DNA of 64,000 bases from Splendidivirga corallicola (GTDB lineage Bacteria > Bacteroidota > Bacteroidia > Cytophagales > Cyclobacteriaceae), in the NCBI GenBank assembly GCA_030442035.1, contig JAUJEA010000001.1:651559-715558 (forward strand), written 5' to 3'. The translations under genes were made by a program, and so were the position numbers. The notes below the pieces were generated by a model. The model saw only the letters and a program-made list of their open reading frames with translations, made no database searches and was not told the origin of the DNA. This document shows positions 52,417-61,392 of the stretch, in pieces; position 1 is the first letter of the stretch; every line of letters starts with the position of its first letter.

Positions 52417-53001
52417 CTATTTTTGCATCAGAAAAATATTGATAACCGGGTCAAAGGTATGCATTTGATCCATAACTGTTAAACCACATTGTTTTGACAG
52501 CCCTATCATTCCATCCTCCCGACAATATGTAAGATAATGCTGATAGTGTCCGGTTGTCATTTCATCGATATGAAGCCAACACCTTTCTTTAAAGGAACCT
52601 GGCGGAATAAAATCTGCAATCAGTATCTTCCCTGATATGTTGGAAAGCTTTCCAAGTACCTGTTTGCGGTTTACCTTTGGTAAAGCATGAATGAATAGTG
52701 AGGCAATACCATAATCAAATCGTTCCATCAAAAAGTCGTGCTTTCCGATATCAGCACAAATGAATTCAAGATTATCAACACTGCTACTTCGCTTTTTTTC
52801 TTTGGCGAATGCAATAAGTGATTTGGAGCTATCGAAACCCTTTCCTCTTTGAATTTGTGAAGAAGCTCTAAAAAGAAGGTCGCCGGTTCCACAGCCAAAT
52901 TCAACTATTGAAGTTCCAGGTTCAATCATTGAGATGAGTTGCTCCCGAAGGGGTCGCAGGTATCGATCAGTTGTTTTTGATTTGATCCAGCCTTTTAGCA
53001 T
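52417..53001 (-). CDS. Class I SAM-dependent methyltransferase
   Basis: The 194-residue protein has SIVEFGCGTGDLLFRASSQI as motif I, followed by KGFDSSKSLIAFAKEK and FDYGIASLFIHALPKV. This is the small UbiE/Tam-like class. The acceptor is unknown. It is the gene upstream of the TetR operator on the same strand. Confidence 0.85.
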   Translation of the reverse strand: MLKGWIKSKTTDRYLRPLREQLISMIEPGTSIVEFGCGTGDLLFRASSQIQRGKGFDSSKSLIAFAKEKKRSSSVDNLEFICADIGKHDFLMERFDYGIASLFIHALPKVNRKQVLGKLSNISGKILIADFIPPGSFKERCWLHIDEMTTGHYQHYLTYCREDGMIGLSKQCGLTVMDQMHTFDPVINIFLMQK

Positions 53002-53074
53002 ATTATTTCAAAGTGTATAGCACCACTTCCCATTGCATTTACATCTTATCCTGAATAAAAATAATGGAATTTGT

Positions 53075-53815
53075 TCACCGGTCATCTTTTAATCGATCAA
53101 GATATAATTGGTCCTCAACATATTTTCTATGATCAGAATCAGTCAGCTTCTCAAGAAGATCTAATGAAGCAATATAACTCACTAGTGCTCCGTTAGAAGA
53201 AATGATTTTTCCATCAACCATCACCGACACTTCACCATCATCCATTACCCGAAGTGCCGGGTATTGTTCTTGTAAAGCTTCTCCGCCGGTGACATAGGTA
53301 ACTACTTTCTTGTTGTTCACAATGCCCGCTTCCGCCAATAAAAAAGCTCCGGCACAATGGCTTGCGGTGTATTGTGTATTTTTATGTTGTTTTTGAATAA
53401 ATTTTATTAACTCCTGATCCTCTTGTTGTTTTATTGGATCATAAGAACTAGGTACGACCAGAACATCCAGGTTGGGAGCCTGATCTGTGGTAATATCAGG
53501 CAAGACATTCAATCCTTCTTCGCTCCTGTAGATCTTGTTTTCCTTTCCGATCAATATCACATTGAATAAGTCTTTTCCCTGAGCAGTCGGTTTTGCAAAT
53601 ACATCCAATGGGGCTATCACTTCACTGGTTAAAAAACTATCAAAAATCAAAATTCCTATCGTGGGCAGATTGCTATTTAATTCATTTCTATCGTACCCTA
53701 TTTCTTGGTCCAGAACGCCTGGATTGGATTGGTTCATTGTTTCCGGTAATTGTTGGTTGTCCTGGGAGCAGGCACTAATTACTACTATGGTCCACAATAA
53801 CATAATATCTTTCAT
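53075..53815 (-). CDS. DJ-1/PfpI-superfamily lipoprotein
   Basis: The 246-residue protein has a lipoprotein-like signal (LLWTIVVISACSQDN, Cys at about 16). The DJ-1/PfpI fold follows: IGILIFDSFLTSEVIAPLDVF, then LDVLVVPSSYDP, the nucleophile elbow YTASHCAGAFLLAEAG with Cys, and VVTYVTGGEA. It resembles the AraC-type glutamine-amidotransferase-like branch without the DNA-binding part. An exported member is unusual for the family. Function unknown. Confidence 0.82.
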   Translation of the reverse strand: MKDIMLLWTIVVISACSQDNQQLPETMNQSNPGVLDQEIGYDRNELNSNLPTIGILIFDSFLTSEVIAPLDVFAKPTAQGKDLFNVILIGKENKIYRSEEGLNVLPDITTDQAPNLDVLVVPSSYDPIKQQEDQELIKFIQKQHKNTQYTASHCAGAFLLAEAGIVNNKKVVTYVTGGEALQEQYPALRVMDDGEVSVMVDGKIISSNGALVSYIASLDLLEKLTDSDHRKYVEDQLYLDRLKDDR

Positions 53816-53832
53816 AACACGGAGTTTAAAAT

Positions 53833-53848
53833 TGTCAATGTTTTGACA
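53833..53848. promoter_or_regulatory. Short inverted repeat before the PfpI lipoprotein gene
   Basis: TGTCAA (53833-53838) and TTGACA (53843-53848) are perfect arms around a TGTT centre, 18 bases upstream of the start at 53815. It could be a site for the neighbouring Crp/Fnr regulator. Confidence 0.35.
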
Positions 53849-53901
53849 GTAAAGGTGGCGTCCGAAATATGAAAAATTATTAATCTTGATTAAGAAATAA
53901 G

Positions 53902-54474
53902 TTAAGATTTCTTTCCTCTTATTTTACTTAGAAACTCCGGAGTGAATCCAAGGTAAGAGGCCAGCATATATTGTGGGACCCTTTGGGTAAATGCAGGATT
54001 AAAATCTCTGAATTTTTCATACATTTCTTCACCTGAAAGACTAAACATAAATTGTAATCTTCTTTGAGAAGCGATATATGTTTTTTGCGCTATGATCCTA
54101 AAAAGTCTCTCGGCTTTAGGCAACTGATCATACAGATCCTCTAGGTCAATACCATTGAGCTCAAGCACTTTAGAACCCTCAATTGCCTGGAGGTTCAGTT
54201 CGGAGGGTGTCTTATTGAGCAAACTGTCATAATCGGTAATCCACCAATTTTCAATTCCAAAATGCATGATCTGCTCATTTCCCTTTTTATCAACATAAAA
54301 AAGACGAAAACAACCCTCCAGAATAAAATATTTGCTCTTACAAACACTTGCGGATCTGAATAAATATTGCTTTTTATCAACGTCTCTTTCCTTTAAAAAA
54401 GAGTTGAATATTGCTAATTCGTCATCATCTATCTCTATATACCTTCTTATGTATTCGGCTAAGTTTCTGTTCAT
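53902..54474 (-). CDS. Crp/Fnr-family regulator (cyclic-nucleotide-binding-like)
   Basis: The 190-residue protein has an N-terminal cNMP-binding-type domain (about 20-115) with FILEGCFRLFYVDKKGNEQI and WWITDYDSLLNKTPSELNLQ, and a C-terminal helix-turn-helix region ending VPQYMLASYLGFTPEFLSKI. This is the common Bacteroidota Crp/Fnr subgroup. The next gene on the strand is the PfpI lipoprotein with a palindrome before it, a plausible target. Confidence 0.88.
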   Translation of the reverse strand: MNRNLAEYIRRYIEIDDDELAIFNSFLKERDVDKKQYLFRSASVCKSKYFILEGCFRLFYVDKKGNEQIMHFGIENWWITDYDSLLNKTPSELNLQAIEGSKVLELNGIDLEDLYDQLPKAERLFRIIAQKTYIASQRRLQFMFSLSGEEMYEKFRDFNPAFTQRVPQYMLASYLGFTPEFLSKIRGKKS

Positions 54475-54753
54475 TTTAAGATAATTCTTGCAGTTATACC
54501 TGGGTAAGTTCAGACAGTCATTGGATCATGATCAGTTAGACTATTTGATAACACTAAAAGTAGAAAGTTTTAAATGAAATCCATCACAATGATGGAATGG
54601 GAACGAAATATAAACACTTTCAAGCTATGGGAGCTTAATCAAAGATATGGCCATATTAAGTGATTATCATGATCGCCATAAAACAAGAAACCTGGGGGGA
54701 TCTTTCTCTTTTTCTTGTTATATGTCATCCGCATTACATTAAAAAACACCCAT

Positions 54754-55929
54754 ATGCCTCCTCAAATACGTAGGAAAATTATTGATCAAATTATATTCGG
54801 GATTATGCTGTTAGTTTTTCTTTTTATTGTTGCCTGTTTTCTTGCTTATAGCAATGGAGCCAATGACAACTTCAAGGGTGTAGCCACACTTTTCGGGAGT
54901 GGAACCACACATTACAAAGGCGCCATTAACTGGGCGACGGTCACAACCTTTCTCGGTTCTGTTGCTGCTATTTTTCTGGCCAGTACCTTAGTCAAAAATT
55001 TTTCCGGCAAAGGACTTGTCCCTGATGAGCTGATCATGACCCCCGAGTTTGCCGTATCTATTGCCATGGGTGCAGGTGCAACCGTTTTTTTAGCTACAAA
55101 AATTGGAATGCCTATTTCCACAACACATTCTCTCGTTGGGGCATTATTTGGTAGTGGCGTTGTCGCCGTTGGAAGCGCATTCAATTTTGCCAAGCTTGGA
55201 AGCACCTTTTTAATGCCCTTGATAGTAAGTCCCTTGATGGCCGCTATTGTAAGTCTGATTGTTTATGTTGTTTTCAGAAGATTACGCGTCGGTTTGGGTG
55301 TCACAAAAGAAACCTGTATATGCATTGGGGATGAATACAAACCGGTATCGGAAGTCACTAATGCAGATGGTACGGTAGCCTTAAAGGGTTCTCCACAAAA
55401 AACACTCAAAATTGCCAATGAGAAAGACTGTATCGAGCGATATGAGGGGAAATTTATGGGCGTAAACGCTCAAAAGTTGTTAGATTATGCTCATTACCTT
55501 AGTGCTGGAATTGTCAGTTTTGCAAGGGGCCTGAACGATACACCCAAAATCGTTGGTCTTTTAATTGTAATTAATGTGTTGGACATCAAATGGGGCATGG
55601 TTGCCGTGGCAATCGCAATGGCCATCGGTGGTCTCCTGAATGCCAGGAAAGTTGGTGAAACAGTGAGCAAGAAAATCACCACAATGAATCATGGGCAGGG
55701 ATTTACAGCCAATCTGATCACTGGTTTATTGGTGACCACTGCCAGTGTTCATGGAATGCCCGTCTCTACCACGCATGTATCGGTTGGTTCTATTTTTGGC
55801 ATTGGAACGGCTACCAGAAAAGCCGACGTTAGCGTTGTTAGAAATATACTGCTGTCCTGGTTATTAACACTTCCTGTTGGAGCCATTTGCAGCGCAACCA
55901 TATATTGGATTTTGGTTCGATTGTTTTAA
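54754..55929 (+). CDS. PiT-family inorganic phosphate transporter
   Basis: The 391-residue membrane protein has the two PiT signature repeats: YSNGANDNFKGVATLFG near the N-terminus and FARGLNDTPKIVGLL in the second half, with about ten membrane segments. GMPISTTHSLVGALFG and GMPVSTTHVSVGSIFG are the repeated internal loops. It imports phosphate with a cation. The start is ATG 54754; the frame is open to a TTG at 54715. No phosphate-regulatory genes are next to it, and the PhoD-like phosphatase is 23 kb away. Confidence 0.92.
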   Translation: MPPQIRRKIIDQIIFGIMLLVFLFIVACFLAYSNGANDNFKGVATLFGSGTTHYKGAINWATVTTFLGSVAAIFLASTLVKNFSGKGLVPDELIMTPEFAVSIAMGAGATVFLATKIGMPISTTHSLVGALFGSGVVAVGSAFNFAKLGSTFLMPLIVSPLMAAIVSLIVYVVFRRLRVGLGVTKETCICIGDEYKPVSEVTNADGTVALKGSPQKTLKIANEKDCIERYEGKFMGVNAQKLLDYAHYLSAGIVSFARGLNDTPKIVGLLIVINVLDIKWGMVAVAIAMAIGGLLNARKVGETVSKKITTMNHGQGFTANLITGLLVTTASVHGMPVSTTHVSVGSIFGIGTATRKADVSVVRNILLSWLLTLPVGAICSATIYWILVRLF

Positions 55930-56112
55930 CCTTTATCCACATCCGCTTAATTTCATTCAGGAATTTCCAGCTTGCACCGAAGTAGATATCCGGAATCCTT
56001 CTGCTCAATATGCTGGCGATTGGATTTCTCAAGAAATCTCTTTTGAGCCTCGATGAAATCCCAAATCTTCGCTACGTCGCCTTATTTATAATTCAGCTTT
56101 CTTAAAGTAAAT
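55930..56112. other. Gap after the PiT gene
   Basis: No gene is supported here. Two overlapping short open frames occur on the minus strand (for example 55953-56081, reading GDVAKIWDFIEAQKRFLEKS) but both lack a start and a family match. They may be chance or the remains of a gene. Confidence 0.3.
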
Positions 56113-56178
56113 AATACTACAATTAGGAATTAATTGTCAAATATTGTTTATTTGCAATACTACATTTAGGAATTAATT
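56113..56178 (+). promoter_or_regulatory. Direct repeat upstream of the PadR gene, likely operator
   Basis: AATACTACAATTAGGAATTA plus ATT (56113-56135) recurs at 56156-56178 with one changed base in 23, a spacing of 43 bases (four helix turns). The PadR start is 78 bases further on. Two sites on one face of the DNA suit an autoregulated PadR operator. Confidence 0.6.
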
Positions 56179-56256
56179 TCTGACAAAACAAGTGATCCTA
56201 GTCAGAAATTTAGTTTTATACACAACATCGTCCAACTGGTTACAAATCTTGACACA

Positions 56257-56586
56257 ATGAAAAAATATCAATTAGGTGAATTTGAAGAAATTGTTATGCT
56301 CACTGTTGGTGTGCTTTACAATGAAGCCTACGGAGTATCTATTAAAAAAGAAATTGAAACAAGATTGTCCAGAAAAGTGAGTGTTGGGGCACTTCAGTCT
56401 GCCTTAACAAGATTAGAGCGAAAGGGCTACCTGGAATCCCGGGATGGCGAGGCAACACCGGAAAGAGCCGGTAGACCTAAAAGATATTTTACGATCACAG
56501 CATATGGAAAAAGGGCCCTCGAATATGCCAGAAGTACCAGAAATGAGCTTTGGGACGCTATACCCAAAGTTGCCCTGGATTTTTAA
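56257..56586 (+). CDS. PadR-family transcriptional regulator
   Basis: The 109-residue protein is the short PadR type: GEFEEIVMLTVGVLYNEAYG, then VSVGALQSALTRLERKGYLE (winged-helix recognition region) and GRPKRYFTITAYGKRALEYA with the typical wing. In Bacteroidota this subtype normally sits just upstream of an FtsX/MacB-like ABC permease. Here the permease is reduced to a fragment, so the regulator may have lost its target. Confidence 0.92.
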   Translation: MKKYQLGEFEEIVMLTVGVLYNEAYGVSIKKEIETRLSRKVSVGALQSALTRLERKGYLESRDGEATPERAGRPKRYFTITAYGKRALEYARSTRNELWDAIPKVALDF

Positions 56587-56625
56587 ATTGTCGACAATAA
56601 CTATACTCATGATATATCAATTTAG

Positions 56626-56793
56626 CTATTAAATAAACCATGGCTTCAAAACTTCCCGAATCGGATAGATTTCGGTTTTGGCACCGTCCTCTTTGGAACA
56701 TTGATTTTACTGATCCTGGGATTGATCACCATTGGTTCGCAAACTATTAACGCTTCCAGAAGTAGACCTGTGGATGTTTTAAGAATGGAATGA
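56626..56793 (+). pseudogene. C-terminal remnant of a MacB/FtsX-like ABC permease
   Basis: The frame from 56626 to the TGA at 56791-56793 (no start) reads WLQNFPNRIDFGFGTVLFGT, then LILLILGLITIGSQTINAS, and ends RSRPVDVLRME. This is the last membrane segment and basic end of the permeases that follow PadR genes (usual pattern ...A.NPV.SLR.E). The rest of the gene, several hundred codons, is absent, and the fragment begins 40 bases after PadR. A deletion is the simplest explanation. Confidence 0.75.
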
Positions 56794-56902
56794 CTTTAGG
56801 TTTATTATAAGATGTACCCATCCATTCTCGCGGATAACTGTCATAAATTCCTCAACTTAAATCAATAGTTTTCCATTAACAAACCATATCCTTTGCGATT
56901 TC

Positions 56903-57059
56903 TTTAGCAGATCATAGATTCAATTGGCAAGGTTTTCGCTTTCTCAATTGGAAAATCTTCTAAGAAGGAAACTTGCTGAAAGAAAATTGATTCATCAACG
57001 AGTTTCAGATTGGCATTTTTTCCTTTACAAGGAATAAAGGGAGCGTTTTTTAACTCTGA
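56903..57059 (-). pseudogene. Possible gene fragment, minus strand
   Basis: A 52-codon minus-strand frame without a start reads SELKNAPFIPCKGKNANLKL, continues with VDESIFFQQVSFLEDF, and ends PIESMIC before TAA. The composition looks coding rather than random, and the adjacent DNA holds a deletion remnant. I cannot name the family. The rest of the gap 56794-57197 shows nothing. Confidence 0.3.
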
Positions 57060-57197
57060 TCAGTTGATAAACATTTGATTAGAACCATTTTCATGAAAAA
57101 CTGATCCCGTAATATATCATTGAGAATTGGACCATAAACTACTGATAATTAGTGGATATTGGTCGAATCAATTTTAAACCCTCAAATTCAATGTATT

Positions 57198-57845
57198 ATG
57201 AAAAAAGGATTTTTATATGTTGCACTATGCCTGTTTTCAATCAGTGCTTATTCACAAACAAAGGCCATTTATACAAACCCGGAGTTTAGTACTTTGGCCA
57301 AGGATCACAAAAAGTTAGCTATTTTGCCTTTCAAGGCTATCGTGAGTCTAAGACCCAACCAGATGAAAAAGTTAACGCCTGAGCAATTTGAAAAATTGCA
57401 AAAGGACGAAGGTAAAGCTATTCAAAGTGCTTTGCATACTTATTTTCTAAAAAAACAAAATCAAAAAGGATATACCGTGTCATTTCAAGATGTCGGAACC
57501 ACCAATGCTATCCTCAAGAAAAATGAAATTAGTGAAGAAAACATTGATGAGTATACTTCGGATGAATTGGCGAAGCTACTTGAAGTTGATGGAATCATAT
57601 CAGGGACATTAAATACAAATAAACCTATGTCTGACGGTGCTTCCTTAGCTCTTGGTGTACTTGTTGGTTTTTACGGATCCACAAATTCCGGTAAGATCTC
57701 AATCAACATCAAAGATGGAAAAACCGATGCGCTACTTTGGAAATATGACAAAACACTATCCAGGTCGCTTGGAAGTGATACGAACACTGTTGTGAACGCC
57801 ATTATGAGAAAAGCCTCTCGTAAATTTCCATATATCGAACTATAA
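57198..57845 (+). CDS. Secreted protein, CsgG/GNA1162-like in layout
   Basis: The 215-residue protein has a signal peptide (KGFLYVALCLFSISAYSQ). The mature part has HKKLAILPFKAIVSLRPNQM, a helical region with KKQNQKGYTVSFQDV and ELAKLLEVDGIISGTLNTN, and strands ending GKISINIKDGKTDALLWKYDK. The order of a predicted PF-binding strand, a helix and an IISG strand is that of lipoprotein CsgG/GNA1162-like or TolB N-terminal-like periplasmic proteins. The match is by pattern only. ATG at 57198 begins the signal peptide. Confidence 0.6.
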   Translation: MKKGFLYVALCLFSISAYSQTKAIYTNPEFSTLAKDHKKLAILPFKAIVSLRPNQMKKLTPEQFEKLQKDEGKAIQSALHTYFLKKQNQKGYTVSFQDVGTTNAILKKNEISEENIDEYTSDELAKLLEVDGIISGTLNTNKPMSDGASLALGVLVGFYGSTNSGKISINIKDGKTDALLWKYDKTLSRSLGSDTNTVVNAIMRKASRKFPYIEL

Positions 57846-57868
57846 TACAAATCATTTTATAAACAAGT

Positions 57869-57894
57869 TGGGGATAATAAAACCGTTATCCCCA
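57869..57894 (+). terminator. Hairpin after the secreted protein gene
   Basis: TGGGGATAA (57869-57877) and TTATCCCCA (57886-57894) are perfect 9-base arms with an 8-base loop, 24 bases after the stop. No strong T-run follows. The remaining gap to 58206 shows nothing else recognisable. Confidence 0.5.
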
Positions 57895-58206
57895 CATTAT
57901 ATAGTCCGCTGATCAAGTAGTGACAATCTTTCAAGGTCGAATGGATCCAATAAAGCAAATTAATTAAACATATCTAACGATACTGATAGCATAATAAAGT
58001 TGTATTGATTGCTTTTTAGGATGGTTACCACTATTACACCTCTCCGATCACCAATATTTTTTTTGGTTATTAAACTAATTTCATCACATAATTCATAAAT
58101 TCGAAGCCAGCTGACTTAAGGCGTTTGTACTATAACTATCTAATTTAATGTTAAAGATAAGGGTGTGGCCTGTCTGGGTCGTCTATTTAATAAAAATTAT
58201 ATTTCT

Positions 58207-60870
58207 ATGTTAAAAACTATTTGGAGTCTTCTTTCCGTCATTTTTATACTGACATTCCTTGGTTGTGGCGAGAACCAAAATTCTTGCGAGGCTGTGGAAG
58301 GTACGGCTGATCAGATCAGTCTGGATTCTCTGGCTACTGCGCTCAATTGGCCTGAAGAGCTGAAAATTACCAGCTTTACCGGTCCGGATCTAACCCCTAG
58401 TCCAGCTTGTCTGGCTGTGGCGCCTTCAGGAGAGGTATTTGTTGGCGTGGATATGATGGGATCTTTAGGTAAAGAGCCAGGCAAGGGAAGTGTTATCAAG
58501 CTGATTGATTGTAACAATGATGGAATTTTAGATAACTACACCACATTTGCCACATTGGATAATCCCCGTGGATTACTACCTATAGGAAACAAGCTTTTTG
58601 TTTTGCATACCATTTTTTCCAAAAAAACTGGTAAAGCCAGTGGTATGGATCTGGTTGTTTTTGAGGATAAAGATAATGACGGTGTAGCCGATGGTCCTTC
58701 AAAACCACTCATTCAGAGCATAAGCTCTCCAAAATTCCTCCAGGACAGGGGTACAGATCATGCAACCAATGGTATCCGAATGGGTATCGATGGTTGGATC
58801 TATATTGCTATAGGTGATTTTGGTTTCCATGATGCACTTGATCGTTCAGGAAAAAGAATGACCATGCTGGGAGGCGGTATTGTGAGGGTACGTCCCGATG
58901 GCAAGGAAATGGAGGTTTATACCCATGGATTACGTAATATTTACGATGTGGCCATCGACCCCTATATGAATATATACACACGTGGTAATACGAATGATGG
59001 AGGCGGTTGGAATATTCGCTTCATACATCAAATTCAATCCGGTGAATATGGTTACCCGGTCCTTTTTAAGCATTTCACTGATGAAATTCTTCCTGCTTTG
59101 GTTGATGTTGGCGGTGGTTCCGGTACAGGTTCCCTATTCATGGACGACTCCACCTGGCCTGAAAAATTCAATAATGTACCCATGATGGCCGATTGGGGAA
59201 GAAGCCAATTATACATTCACCGTGTATCCCCGGATGGCCCTAGCTTTAAGCAGCAAGAAGAAGAATTTATCAAATTGCCACAAATCACTGACCTGGATAT
59301 CGATGCTTCCGGACGACTATATATGTCCGCTTGGGATGGCGCCGGGTATACCGGTGATTCTAGTAAGGGATTTGTAGTTCGTGCCGTACCAAAAAATTGG
59401 CAATATCAACCATTCCCAAATCTTAAAAAATCATCTGTTAAAGAGCTTGCTGAGCTTATTAAATCGGGAAGCGCTGTAGCCAGATTGCATGCACAACAAG
59501 AGCTTATCACACGTTCTAAAAAAACTGCTTCTGAAACACTGTGGGAAATCGCAAGTGATGAAAGTCTTCCGCTCTATGCACGTGTCGCTGGTATTTTTGG
59601 TTATGCACAGGTGGCAGGAGAAGATGGAATAGATCAATTAGTAGCACTGACTTCAGACAACGCGGTTACCGAATTCGCACTCCGGGCATTGGCAGATAGA
59701 AAAACGCGCATAGATAAAGTTCCTGTTGATCCTTTTCTTAGAGAGCTTAAAAATCCTTCGAAACGCGTTCAAATAGCTGCTATTGTTGGCCTTGGAAGGC
59801 TTAACCGTCTCGAAGCTGCCAAAGCACTGTTAGAGGTACCTGTTCCTGAGTCGACGGCTGCTCCTGCCAAAGGTACCGAGGGACCCCATGCACTACCCAA
59901 TTCATCAATTATTCCTGCACATATAGCAGTGAGATCTTTGGTAAGCCTTCAGGCTGTTGATGCCTGTATTGATGCCATAGGTGGTGATAATACACAGTTG
60001 GCGCTTTGGGCCCTGCGTTACATGCATGATACAAAAGCGATAGATGGATTGATAAATGCTTACGATGAAGCCCAGGATGAAGAATTGAAAAAGCGAATCA
60101 TTAGCACTGTGTCACGTCTTTACAAGAAAGAAGCTCCCTATGACGGCTCATGGTGGTGGGGTACACGTCCTGATACACATGGCCCCTATTATAAATCTAT
60201 TACCTGGGAGGCTTCGGATAAAATAAGAGATTTTCTAAGGGAAGTCTGGAGCAAATCAAACAAAAATGAGAAATTATTCTTTGCAGATCTCAATGGAAAA
60301 CATCGAATGGGAATTACTGAATTTGGTGGGGAAGAAGAAACCCAGGTTCTGGCTCAAAATGATTCCGGAGTAGATTTGGAAAAAATCAGAAATAAAAAAG
60401 GACAAATCGGCAAAAGTTCCATAGAGGATGTTATGTTGGCGATGGCTGAGATCAAGGGAGATGCAGCACTAGGTAAAAAGCTCTTTACCCAGCAAGGTTG
60501 TGTGGCTTGTCATCATCTTAACCAGGGTGAAGTAATGAAAGGACCTTTTATGGGGCAGATAGGCTCTATTATGAATCGCGAGCAAATTGCTGAGTCTATT
60601 CTTAAACCCAACGCTTCTATCTCACAGGGATTTGCTTCTGTGCAAATCACAGCCAAAGGAGATAAAAGTTATGTAGGTTTTATTTCGCAAGAATCGGCAG
60701 ATCAAATTACGATCAGGAATATTGTGGGGCAAGTTTTTACGATCAAAACTGAGGATGTTGTGAGCAGAAGAGAATTGGAAACTTCTATGATGCCACCTGG
60801 TCTGGCCAATTCTTTATCATATGAGGAGTTCGCATCATTGATCACTTTCCTTTCGGAACAAAAAGAATAA
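58207..60870 (+). CDS. Lipoprotein with sugar-dehydrogenase-like propeller, HEAT repeats and cytochrome c domain
   Basis: The 887-residue protein has a lipoprotein signal (SLLSVIFILTFLGCGENQ). A propeller region at about 40-400 includes GIRMGIDGWIYIAIGDFGFH and VYTHGLRNIYDVAIDPYMNI, as in PQQ/glucose-sorbosone dehydrogenase-like proteins. A region of helical HEAT-type repeats follows (about 410-690). The end (about 745-887) is a cytochrome c with QQGCVACHHLNQG for haem attachment and a possible distal Met in SMMPPGL. This architecture is the Pirellula-type haem-binding domain protein seen in sugar-oxidising loci of Bacteroidota and Planctomycetes. It probably oxidises a carbohydrate in the periplasm. 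Start at ATG 58207; a GTG at 58165 is also open. Confidence 0.85.
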   Translation: MLKTIWSLLSVIFILTFLGCGENQNSCEAVEGTADQISLDSLATALNWPEELKITSFTGPDLTPSPACLAVAPSGEVFVGVDMMGSLGKEPGKGSVIKLIDCNNDGILDNYTTFATLDNPRGLLPIGNKLFVLHTIFSKKTGKASGMDLVVFEDKDNDGVADGPSKPLIQSISSPKFLQDRGTDHATNGIRMGIDGWIYIAIGDFGFHDALDRSGKRMTMLGGGIVRVRPDGKEMEVYTHGLRNIYDVAIDPYMNIYTRGNTNDGGGWNIRFIHQIQSGEYGYPVLFKHFTDEILPALVDVGGGSGTGSLFMDDSTWPEKFNNVPMMADWGRSQLYIHRVSPDGPSFKQQEEEFIKLPQITDLDIDASGRLYMSAWDGAGYTGDSSKGFVVRAVPKNWQYQPFPNLKKSSVKELAELIKSGSAVARLHAQQELITRSKKTASETLWEIASDESLPLYARVAGIFGYAQVAGEDGIDQLVALTSDNAVTEFALRALADRKTRIDKVPVDPFLRELKNPSKRVQIAAIVGLGRLNRLEAAKALLEVPVPESTAAPAKGTEGPHALPNSSIIPAHIAVRSLVSLQAVDACIDAIGGDNTQLALWALRYMHDTKAIDGLINAYDEAQDEELKKRIISTVSRLYKKEAPYDGSWWWGTRPDTHGPYYKSITWEASDKIRDFLREVWSKSNKNEKLFFADLNGKHRMGITEFGGEEETQVLAQNDSGVDLEKIRNKKGQIGKSSIEDVMLAMAEIKGDAALGKKLFTQQGCVACHHLNQGEVMKGPFMGQIGSIMNREQIAESILKPNASISQGFASVQITAKGDKSYVGFISQESADQITIRNIVGQVFTIKTEDVVSRRELETSMMPPGLANSLSYEEFASLITFLSEQKE

Positions 60871-60909
60871 CCCCGCTATGAGTTAGCACTTTCCGAATTA
60901 GATACAGGT

Positions 60910-60970
60910 ATCAGGTCATATATTTAAAATTTTGAGTTTTTAATTTTGAATTTTTAATGAATGACCTGAT
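60910..60970. repeat. Inverted repeat with AT-rich loop
   Basis: ATCAGGTCAT (60910-60919) and ATGACCTGAT (60961-60970) are perfect 10-base arms around a 41-base AT-rich loop. A second small hairpin, GTAGATT with AATCTAC, follows within 30 bases. It sits 40 bases after the stop of the cytochrome protein gene and may be a small mobile or terminator-like element. Confidence 0.5.
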
Positions 60971-61182
60971 GTCTGTAGATTCCAATATTCAATCTACACA
61001 TTAGAACTCTATGGAAATGCTAACTATAAAAATGCTAAAAACACTATTCTAATCGGTCCTAAAAAAGTATCATTTGATATTGTTAGAAAGGCTCATTGTC
61101 TTGTTTAGGCAAGATTTTAGATAAAAGACTCAAGATTAAAGATTGCTGTGGCCTTTTTTTTCTGAGAAATAAAACGTCCAAA

Positions 61183-61222
61183 TTTGCAAGCTTTTCATTG
61201 AATGGATCAATAAGCTTGCAAA
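61183..61222. repeat. Perfect 11-base inverted repeat, 18-base loop
   Basis: TTTGCAAGCTT (61183-61193) and AAGCTTGCAAA (61212-61222) are perfect reverse complements. No gene is supported in 60871-61392 and there is no T-run after it, so it may be an operator-like or structural element. Confidence 0.55.
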
Positions 61223-61392
61223 GTTTGTGTGATAGGATCACTGTAAAAAAGATAATGATATTAAATTTTACAAAAGCAAGGTTTAATTGCCGGACTTAAA
61301 CATATACGTTATTAGTCTTTATACTAAATTCTTGCTACTTATTACTATAGCGAGGGCTGTAGCGATGTCAATTAGCATAAATCAGAAAACAT

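Noticed and set aside
61096-61299. 67-codon plus-strand frame in the gap before the second sulfatase
   Set aside because: It contains both arms of the inverted repeat, has no domain and no support as a gene.
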